A program made the translations under genes and the position numbers. Of a stretch of 5,629 bases of DNA, positions 1-4,630 are shown one piece after another (within the stretch, counting starts at the first letter, position 1; each line of letters opens with the position of its first letter). The notes under the pieces are model-generated. The model was given only the letters and a program-made list of their open reading frames with translations. It did no database searches and was not told the origin of the DNA. Origin of the DNA: Bordetella parapertussis (lineage in GTDB: Bacteria; Pseudomonadota; Gammaproteobacteria; Burkholderiales; SG8-41); contig CAMBSS010000236.1 of NCBI GenBank assembly GCA_945870465.1, positions 1-5,629 of the forward strand, read 5' to 3'.

Positions 1-21
1 CACCTTTCCCCTCACCCCCAA

Positions 22-49
22 CCCTCTCCCCACTAACGCGGGGCGAGGG
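22..49. repeat. CT-rich hairpin repeat, REP-like
   Basis: The arm CCCTCTCCCC (22-31) pairs with GGGGCGAGGG (40-49) with one mismatch around an 8-base loop. It is preceded by more CT-rich sequence (CCCCTCACCCCCAACC, about 8-23). Short elements of this composition are common as dispersed intergenic repeats in proteobacteria (recalled knowledge). On the plus strand the hairpin is followed by GCATTTTTGA, so it could also serve as an intrinsic terminator for a rightward gene outside the window. It also lies 53 bases past the stop of the leftward MFS gene, where it has no T-tract in the gene's direction. Confidence 0.6.
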
Positions 50-101
50 AGCATTTTTGAGGCGACTTCGGCGCCAGTTTACCAACGCCGCGCAGGTAGC
101 G

Positions 102-1298
102 TCAGTTTTTCACCGTCAGATAAAAACTGATCGCCGACAGCAGGCTGACGGCGGCGAGGGCCCAGATTACGGCGTCATAATTGCCCGCGGCGGACCAGAT
201 GACGGCGGCGACCAGTGGCCCCAGCGAGCGCGATGCGAGCACCGGTGCGGCGAGTGCGCCATTGACCGCGCCATAGCGTCCGCGCCCGAAGATTTCAGCC
301 GGAATGAGGCCGCGCGCGATGGTCATGATGCCGTTGCTGGCGCCATAGAGCGTGACGAACAACAGTACGAGACCCCATTGCACATTGGCAAAGCGCAGCA
401 CGAGTAAAGAGACTGGCAACAGCATGAAAGCGACGAGGGCGACCTGAGTTACACGAAAGCGCGCTCCCACAGTGTATTCAGCTACGCGTCCCGCCACTTG
501 CATGGGGCCAACAATCGCCGCCAGCCACACCGCATCCACCATGCTGAAGCCGCGTTCGCTGAGCAGCGGAATCAAATGTATCGAGATCGCCGAGAACGCG
601 AGCATGTTGGTGGTGAATGAAACCGCGAGGAACAAAAACTTTCGCGTCAGTACTATGTCGCGTACTGGCGGAGCATCGCCGTCGGCTTCGTGCTTGTCGC
701 GTGCCATGTGCGCGCCGGTTTTCGGCAGGCACAGCAGGTGCAGCGGCGCGCATATGGCCAGGTTGAGCAATGCAAGAACCAGCAACGCATGCTGCCAGCC
801 GAACGAAGCAATCAGTAATTGCGTGAGCGGCCAGAACACGGTGCTGGCAAATCCACCGGCGAGCGTGAGCACCGTAATGCCTTTGCGCGCGTCGGCGCCG
901 AAACATGCCGTGATGACGGTAAATGCAGGGTCGTAGAGTACCGCTCCCATCGCGATGCCAAGTCCGATCCAGACCGCATAAAACGCGGGCAGGGAAGTGG
1001 TATGGCTCAGGAGGGCCAGCATGACGGCGGCCATCACCGAGCCGCCGCCCATCACGAAGCGCCCGCCGTAGCGATCGATCATGACGCCGACCGGGTAGGC
1101 CGCAAGACCGCTGCATACCATGCTCAGCGAGAACGCGCCGACGATGGCGTCGCGGCTCCAGCCGAATTGGTGCTCGATCGGCGCGATCAGCAAAGAGATC
1201 GCGTAAAACAGCGAACCCCAGGAAATGATCTGGGTGACCGACAGCGCCCATATCACCGACCACGGCGGGCGCGGCGGCGTGTCGTGGCTGGCGCTCAT
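102..1298 (-). CDS. MFS transporter, 12 transmembrane segments
   Basis: This 398-residue inner-membrane protein belongs to the major facilitator superfamily of secondary transporters. About twelve hydrophobic segments can be placed, roughly at residues 14-39, 51-73, 81-100, 104-130, 140-163, 167-190, 219-241, 253-272, 284-303, 307-327, 345-368 and 374-395, with a hydrophilic central loop near 195-215. The loop between segments 2 and 3 carries GVMIDRYGGR (71-80), the family's motif A. The length is normal for a 12-segment MFS protein. The substrate cannot be read from the sequence; relatives include carboxylate transporters and efflux pumps. The ATG start fits the position of the first segment; only a weak purine-rich stretch (AAGAGAAA) precedes it. 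The gene lies downstream of the MaoC-like gene on the same strand, 234 bases away, with an inverted repeat between them. Confidence 0.9.
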   Translation of the reverse strand: MSASHDTPPRPPWSVIWALSVTQIISWGSLFYAISLLIAPIEHQFGWSRDAIVGAFSLSMVCSGLAAYPVGVMIDRYGGRFVMGGGSVMAAVMLALLSHTTSLPAFYAVWIGLGIAMGAVLYDPAFTVITACFGADARKGITVLTLAGGFASTVFWPLTQLLIASFGWQHALLVLALLNLAICAPLHLLCLPKTGAHMARDKHEADGDAPPVRDIVLTRKFLFLAVSFTTNMLAFSAISIHLIPLLSERGFSMVDAVWLAAIVGPMQVAGRVAEYTVGARFRVTQVALVAFMLLPVSLLVLRFANVQWGLVLLFVTLYGASNGIMTIARGLIPAEIFGRGRYGAVNGALAAPVLASRSLGPLVAAVIWSAAGNYDAVIWALAAVSLLSAISFYLTVKN

Positions 1299-1341
1299 AT
1301 TTCTCTTGGGATTAGAACGTTAATCACCTGAGATCTTGAAC

Positions 1342-1509
1342 CGCAAAGGACGCGAAGGAAAACCGATTTGTTGATTAAGAACCCGATTCGCTCGATCTAT
1401 AACGTGTGGCGGGCTGACCTTGATTCGCTAAACCTTTTGTTCTTGCCGGTGGGGTTCCTTCGCGTACCCCTCAAGGGGGTATTGAAAAGAATCCTTTGCG
1501 TCCTTCGCG
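1342..1509. repeat. Inverted, clustered 9-mer repeats (TCCTTYGCG)
   Basis: The 234-base gap between the hydratase and the MFS gene contains five copies of TCCTTYGCG. Two tandem copies are in reverse orientation at 1342-1350 and 1351-1359. Three are in forward orientation at 1456-1464, 1492-1500 and 1501-1509, the last two in tandem. The outer tandems form a 19-base inverted repeat (1341-1359 against 1492-1510) with two mismatches, separated by 132 bases. The words ATCTTGAAC and TCTCTTGAAC also occur next to the outer copies, near 1333-1341 and 1515-1524, but in direct orientation. Similar GCAAAGGACGCRAAGGA motifs are seen as dispersed intergenic repeats in environmental proteobacteria (recalled). 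In a leftward hydratase-MFS transcript the arms could fold into a long hairpin. The rest of the gap shows no gene. Confidence 0.7.
1465..1481. repeat. Small hairpin inside the inter-gene repeat region
   Basis: TACCCC (1465-1470) pairs exactly with GGGGTA (1476-1481) around a 5-base loop. No T-tract follows on either strand, so it is not a clear terminator. It is probably part of the repeat element that surrounds it. Confidence 0.35.
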
Positions 1510-1532
1510 GTAAATCTCTTGAACTATTCGTC

Positions 1533-2390
1533 TTAAAGTATTTCCGCGCGTCCGTTGTTGAGCACTGTCACGTTGCGCGCAGGCACCGTTGAGCGGAACG
1601 AAACGATATTGCCGGCGCGCCACATTTCCGTGCGGATCGTTTCGCCGGGATAGACCGGCGACGAGAAGCGGCCTTCCATGCTTTTGAAGCGGGCTGCGTC
1701 GTAACCGCAGCAGCTCTTGAGCAGCGCGTGACCGGCGACGCTGAAAGTGGCGCGGCCGTGCAGGATGGGCATTTTGAAGCCGGCTTTTGCCGCGTATGCC
1801 GGGTCGGCGTGCAGCGGGTTGTAATCGCCCGAGAGGCGATAGATCAGCGCGGCCTGCGGCAACGTCGGCAGATCGCAGACAAGATCCGGCGGCGTATCGG
1901 GGATCGGATGTTGCGGCTTGCTGGGGCCGCTGGGTCCGCCGAAGCCGCCGTCAGCGCGGCAGAACGTCGTCGACGTCAGCGTGCACAGCGTGTCGCCGCT
2001 TTGTTTATCGCGCACCGTGCATTCGGTAAGGACCAGGGCGCCCTTGTCCTTGCCTTTGTCCAATACACCAACGATTTTTGTGAGGCCAACGATGGTGCCT
2101 TCGGTCGGCAGCGGTTTGTGGATAGTGAAACCCTGTTCGCCATGCACGACGTGGCTGCGCGTGATGCCGGTGTCGCCTTTGGCGTGCCACGGTCCCGGAT
2201 AACCCATGATGATGGCCATCGACGGCAATGTCTGCAGATTCGGTTCGTAGACGTATTTCAACTGGTTCTCGTCACACGGATCGGCGCCGAGGCCGACGCC
2301 CAGCGCGTATAGAATGGTGTCGCGTTGGGTGAGCTGTTGCTCGACCTCTGGAATTTTCCAGTTAATCAGTGTTTCGTAGTTGATTGCCAT
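1533..2390 (-). CDS. MaoC/hydratase-2 family enoyl-CoA hydratase
   Basis: This 285-residue protein has the double-hotdog layout of R-specific 2-enoyl-CoA hydratases (hydratase 2, MaoC-like, as in the hydratase part of peroxisomal multifunctional enzyme 2). It would add water to trans-2-enoyl-CoA to give (R)-3-hydroxyacyl-CoA. The N-terminal hotdog covers about residues 1-145 and includes [16 protein letters not shown] (23-38) and HGEQ (83-86). A Gly/Pro-rich linker lies near 148-168. The C-terminal catalytic hotdog contains [14 protein letters not shown] (184-197), with the Asp189/His194 pair spaced as in the known catalytic dyad, then PILHG (208-212). The start is well supported: AGGGAGAAGG lies just upstream and the first residues match the usual N-terminus. 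The position after LHG that is usually a small or hydrophobic residue is Arg213 here, which may affect acyl-chain preference (inference). The natural substrate is unknown; the divergent thioesterase suggests acyl-CoA metabolism. Confidence 0.93.
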   Translation of the reverse strand: MAINYETLINWKIPEVEQQLTQRDTILYALGVGLGADPCDENQLKYVYEPNLQTLPSMAIIMGYPGPWHAKGDTGITRSHVVHGEQGFTIHKPLPTEGTIVGLTKIVGVLDKGKDKGALVLTECTVRDKQSGDTLCTLTSTTFCRADGGFGGPSGPSKPQHPIPDTPPDLVCDLPTLPQAALIYRLSGDYNPLHADPAYAAKAGFKMPILHGRATFSVAGHALLKSCCGYDAARFKSMEGRFSSPVYPGETIRTEMWRAGNIVSFRSTVPARNVTVLNNGRAEIL

Positions 2391-2403
2391 GCGAACCTTC
2401 TCC
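2391..2403 (-). promoter_or_regulatory. Ribosome binding site of the MaoC-like gene
   Basis: On the minus strand AGGGAGAAGG ends five bases before the ATG at 2390. This strong Shine-Dalgarno match supports the chosen start. Confidence 0.7.
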
Positions 2404-2463
2404 CTGGTCGTGCGCCACGCGGTTTATCTTATGCAGACTTGCGGACGGAAATTCATGAGGACA

Positions 2464-2507
2464 CCGGCATGTTCTGCCGGGCGAAAATTCGCCTGTATAC
2501 TAGCATA
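2464..2507. promoter_or_regulatory. Cluster of palindromes upstream of the MaoC-like gene
   Basis: Three adjacent symmetric sequences lie 74-117 bases upstream of the hydratase start. CCGGCA/TGCCGG (2464-2469 and 2475-2480) is a perfect 6-bp stem with a 5-base loop. GGCGAA-AA-TTCGCC (2480-2493) is a perfect 14-base palindrome interrupted only by its two central bases. TATACTAGCATA (2496-2507) is a CTAG-centred palindrome with one mismatched pair. The last is AT-rich and contains possible -10 hexamers on both strands. The arrangement is what one expects of an operator/promoter region, but no regulator gene is present in the window and no good -35 could be fixed, so the role is inferred. Confidence 0.35.
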
Positions 2508-2523
2508 TCGAAACATCCGATTT

Positions 2524-2678
2524 CTGGGTGTCGAGACCGACCTCACCGCGCGCGGCATGGGCGTGCGCTCGCAGCGTTACTCGATGCTGGTCGAAGACGG
2601 CGTGGTCAAGCAATTCAATCTCGAAGCGCCGGGAAATTCGAAGTGAGTGGCGCCGACAAGATGCTCGCACAGGTGTAA
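2524..2678 (+). pseudogene. Peroxiredoxin 3' remnant, frameshifted
   Basis: The plus strand from about 2524 reads [19 protein letters not shown] and on through [18 protein letters not shown]. This closely resembles the C-terminal third of Prx5-type bacterial peroxiredoxins (AhpC/TSA-redoxin family, about 160 residues), which reduce peroxides. After codon 2629-2631 the frame runs into a stop at 2644-2646. Shifting one base gives [15 protein letters not shown] and a stop at 2676-2678, which is exactly the expected family ending (EAPGKFEVSDA...ML). One G missing from the run at 2631-2633 explains the break. The N-terminal two thirds, including the peroxidatic Cys motif (PGAFTPTC type), are absent: upstream lies the hydratase leader with no resemblance. 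This is therefore a decayed fragment with no likely function. The identification rests on recalled family sequence. Confidence 0.82.
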
Positions 2679-2690
2679 GGTCGGCATTTC

Positions 2691-2742
2691 CGCGCAGGCG
2701 GGAATCCAGATAACAGGTATTTTCTGGATGCCCGCCTGCGCG
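2691..2742. repeat. REP-like inverted repeat (MPAQAGIQ type)
   Basis: CGCGCAGGCGGGAATCCAGA (2691-2710) pairs with TCTGGATGCCCGCCTGCGCG (2723-2742) with one mismatch in 20 bases, around a 12-base loop. The pairing continues a few bases outward (to about 2689 and 2744). Read on the minus strand it encodes VMPAQAGIQ, the tell-tale peptide of a widespread family of dispersed GC-rich palindromes in beta- and gammaproteobacteria (recalled). It begins 12 bases after the end of the peroxiredoxin remnant and ends 70 bases before the thioesterase start. It may be mobilised in trans by a REP-associated transposase, which is not present here, and may also act as a transcription barrier or mRNA stabiliser. 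Confidence 0.85.
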
Positions 2743-2773
2743 GGCATGACGGTGTCAAACTTGAACCATGGGG

Positions 2774-2779
2774 TATAAA
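2774..2779 (+). promoter_or_regulatory. Possible -10 element of the thioesterase gene
   Basis: The stretch 2771-2797 is the most AT-rich part of the gap and contains TATAAA (2774-2779) and TATAAG (2792-2797). The first would leave a leader of about 27 bases before the ATG at 2813; the second would leave too little for a ribosome site. No convincing -35 hexamer is found at the right spacing, so this is tentative. Confidence 0.25.
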
Positions 2780-2812
2780 AATGATGATCAATATAAGAGC
2801 AGGCAGGGTTTA

Positions 2813-3286
2813 ATGACAGCAACAGCTTCTGGCAAATCGCATGCGCCGGCAACAAAAGCCCCGCATCCGCTGGCGGACCTCAAGCGGTTCAAATTCCGTA
2901 ACATGGACAAGCTGCGCCTGACCGATGTCGATCATCAGCACCATGTCAACAACGCGATATTTGCCGTTCTATATACCAGTATCCGCCACAATTTCCTGCG
3001 CGCCCACGTGCGTCCGCTGGTGGCGCCGACCGACATGTTCGCGATGGTCAAGATCACGATCGAGTATCTGGCTGAAATGCATTACCCGGGCGAGGTGGAA
3101 ACCGGAATTCTGATCCGGCGCTTTGGCCGCACCTCGATTACGTTTGGGCAGGCCATGTTCAAGGACGGCAAGTGCGCTTCCGTGGCCGAAGCGGTGATGG
3201 TATTGCTGGACCCGGTAACGCGGCGTGCCAAAGCGCTACCGTCCGACGCAGCAGAAAAGCTTGCTCAGTTTTTCAGTATGGATTGA
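2813..3286 (+). CDS. Hotdog-fold acyl-CoA thioesterase (4HBT/YbgC-like)
   Basis: This 157-residue cytoplasmic protein belongs to the 4-hydroxybenzoyl-CoA thioesterase-like group, which hydrolyses acyl-CoA to free acid and CoA. The signature RLTDVDHQHHVNNAIF (residues 35-50) contains the Asp40 that corresponds to the catalytic Asp, followed by HVNN. The strand region VKITIEYLAEMHYPGEVETG (79-98) and RRFGRTSITFGQAMF (102-116) complete the single hotdog domain. Length and layout are typical. The ATG at 2813 has GCAGG/AGGG just upstream. An in-frame ATG at 2768 would add 15 polar residues (MGYKNDDQYKSRQGL) that look like translated leader, with no ribosome site, so I prefer 2813. The gene is divergent from the MaoC-like hydratase. 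The substrate is not determined; short-chain, branched or aromatic acyl-CoAs are all possible. Confidence 0.9.
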   Translation: MTATASGKSHAPATKAPHPLADLKRFKFRNMDKLRLTDVDHQHHVNNAIFAVLYTSIRHNFLRAHVRPLVAPTDMFAMVKITIEYLAEMHYPGEVETGILIRRFGRTSITFGQAMFKDGKCASVAEAVMVLLDPVTRRAKALPSDAAEKLAQFFSMD

Positions 3287-3296
3287 TTCGTTTAAC

Positions 3297-3389
3297 AGGG
3301 AGAACGCCATGCGCAGCATTCGCAAGGAACTGTTGAGCTTTTCATTGGCCGCGGGGCGCAAGAAGGGCTGCGCCATGCCCGCCCAGTAA
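3297..3389 (+). CDS. Possible 26-residue small protein
   Basis: An ATG at 3309 opens a 26-codon frame (MRSIRKELLSFSLAAGRKKG, then CAMPAQ) ending in TAA at 3387-3389. The listed span includes its ribosome site: AGGGAG at 3297-3302, six bases before the ATG, the best Shine-Dalgarno sequence on the plus strand of this window. It starts 22 bases after the thioesterase stop, a spacing typical of operons. The peptide is basic and mildly hydrophobic in the middle and resembles no family I know. It may be a true small protein, the 5' stub of a gene whose remainder was lost when the methyltransferase region was joined here, or chance. Confidence 0.3.
   Translation, partial: RENAMRSIRKELLSFSLAAGRKKGCAMPAQ
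3355..3374. terminator. Weak hairpin between convergent genes
   Basis: GGCGCA (3355-3360) pairs exactly with TGCGCC (3369-3374) around an 8-base loop, in the 111 bases between the convergent thioesterase and methyltransferase stops. No T-tract follows on either strand, so it is at best a weak or Rho-assisted terminator. Confidence 0.25.
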
Positions 3390-3397
3390 GGGCGCGT

Positions 3398-4630
3398 TCA
3401 GGTTTTCCGGAACACCACGATGCGGTTGCTGTTGGTGCCGGCCTCGTTGTTGCCGATTCCCCAGATGTTCGCGGTCTTCGTGAAGCGCTGCTCGTTGAAG
3501 AGGATCGCTTCGCACGCGAAGCCCGCGCCATTGCCAATTGGAACGACGTGCTCTTCCAGGCGGACTTTACCCTTGCGCACTTCGCCGACTTCGAAGGCGA
3601 CCCAGCCATTTTTGCGCGTGATGCGGTAAAGCTCGGCGAACACCTTTGACATCGCGGCGCTCCAGCCATCGATGGTGCGCGACATGGTGATGCCAGCGGC
3701 GATCGCGTCGGCATCGAGGTCGTTAAACCAGCAGCGCAGCCAGTTGTCGTTCGAGTACTGCACGATGTCGAGAAACGGCGGCGATGTCACCGTGAGCTGC
3801 ACGCTGCCGGCGGCGATGGCGCGAGTGGCGTCGGCCTTGTCGGTCAGGAACTGCGCGCGCTTGCCGGCGGCGTGCAGATTTGCGCTTTGTTCGGCAATGA
3901 GTCCGCGTTGCAGCTGGCGGGATTTTTTCAGGATGAGCGCACGCGTGTCCCGATACTCGGGCGTTTGCGCGCGCTTTGCATTGATCTTGATCTGGCGTTG
4001 CGCGGACGTTGCCTGGTTCGGCGGCAGCGTGTAGACCGAGAAAAAACCTTTCGAGTGCCCGGTCAGCCGGTTGGTCGCGACCATGCGTATCCAGCGGTCT
4101 ACGGCGTCTTCCGCGCCTTGTGAATGGCGGCGTTGCAGGTAAGCGCGCAGGGCTGCGATCTCGCGCAGCGTGCCGGCGTGAAAGAACATCGACAGGTCAA
4201 GGGCGATGTCCGCTCCTGCGCTGAGATCGATTTCCGCCAAACGTGCGGAGATTGCAGCGAGGTCGGGCAGATCGAGCCGCGGGCGCGTCAGGATCGCGCT
4301 CAGCGGATTGATGTCGTTGGCGATCACGCGCCGGCCAAGCAGCGCAGCTTCGACTGCGGTCGTGCCGCGCCCGCTAAACGGATCGTAAACGACGTCGCCG
4401 GGCGCGGTCAGGCGTGAAATGAAATAAGCGGGAAGTTGCGGCTTGAAGCATGCGCGGTACGAGACCTCGTGTATCGATGCGGCCTGGCGCTGCATGGCCG
4501 TCCAGAATTCGCCGCGATAAACCGGAATGCATTGCTCATTGAGATAAAGCTTTTCAGCCGCGTCCGCCATCTCGGCGGTGAACAGCGGACCCCCCTGCCG
4601 TTTGAGCGCCGCTTTAGCCAAGGCGTGCAT
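3398..4630 (-). CDS. DNA methyltransferase (N6-adenine/N4-cytosine type)
   Basis: This 410-residue protein would transfer a methyl group from S-adenosylmethionine to an exocyclic amino group in DNA. The N-terminal part has a motif X-like stretch (HEVSYRACFKPQLPAYFISRL, 54-74 with KP at 63-64). Motif I follows as DPFSGRGTTAVEA (83-95), the SAM-binding loop, then NDINPLS (105-111) with the acidic motif II residue. The catalytic motif IV is TSPPF (282-286), followed by LDIVQYSNDNW. About 185 residues lie between motifs I and IV; they probably hold the target-recognition part. A late strand region (WVAFEVGEV, 343-351) follows. The sequence is full-length, with no frameshift. The ATG overlaps the 3' end of glcF by 17 bases and lacks a clear Shine-Dalgarno sequence, so translation may be coupled. 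No restriction enzyme is visible, which makes it an orphan within this window. A later start at Met21 is possible. Target sequence unknown. Confidence 0.87.
   Translation of the reverse strand: MHALAKAALKRQGGPLFTAEMADAAEKLYLNEQCIPVYRGEFWTAMQRQAASIHEVSYRACFKPQLPAYFISRLTAPGDVVYDPFSGRGTTAVEAALLGRRVIANDINPLSAILTRPRLDLPDLAAISARLAEIDLSAGADIALDLSMFFHAGTLREIAALRAYLQRRHSQGAEDAVDRWIRMVATNRLTGHSKGFFSVYTLPPNQATSAQRQIKINAKRAQTPEYRDTRALILKKSRQLQRGLIAEQSANLHAAGKRAQFLTDKADATRAIAAGSVQLTVTSPPFLDIVQYSNDNWLRCWFNDLDADAIAAGITMSRTIDGWSAAMSKVFAELYRITRKNGWVAFEVGEVRKGKVRLEEHVVPIGNGAGFACEAILFNEQRFTKTANIWGIGNNEAGTNSNRIVVFRKT

Noticed and set aside
478..1263. Long frame on the minus strand, 261 codons, and plus-strand frames at 472-936 and 819-1331
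   Set aside because: All lie within the MFS gene in other frames. Their products are Arg/His/Ala-rich with no domain or ordered hydrophobic segments, whereas the MFS frame has motif A and twelve segments.
1342..1509. CRISPR array
   Set aside because: The repeated units are only 9 bases, occur in both orientations and lack regular spacers; no cas gene is present.
1368..1592. Plus-strand 74-codon frame from a TTG
   Set aside because: It consists of the 9-mer repeat region and then runs antisense into the hydratase 3' end. There is no ribosome site and no family likeness.
2380..2646. Peroxiredoxin-like 88-codon frame as an intact small gene
   Set aside because: Only the part from about 2524 resembles the family. 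The start is a TTG antisense to the hydratase start, the catalytic Cys region is missing and the true C-terminus is in another frame.
2625..2646. Programmed frameshift in the peroxiredoxin-like sequence
   Set aside because: The N-terminal catalytic part is absent, so there is no functional product to make; a plain deletion of a G is the simpler explanation.
2577..2855. Minus-strand 92-codon frame containing VMPAQAGIQ
   Set aside because: The peptide is the translation of the REP-like palindrome plus antisense peroxiredoxin remnant and thioesterase leader; it is a known kind of false gene call.
3292..3714. Minus-strand 140-codon Ser/Arg-rich frame
   Set aside because: It is antisense to the small ORF and out of frame with the methyltransferase C-terminus. 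Its composition is typical of a GC-rich shadow frame.
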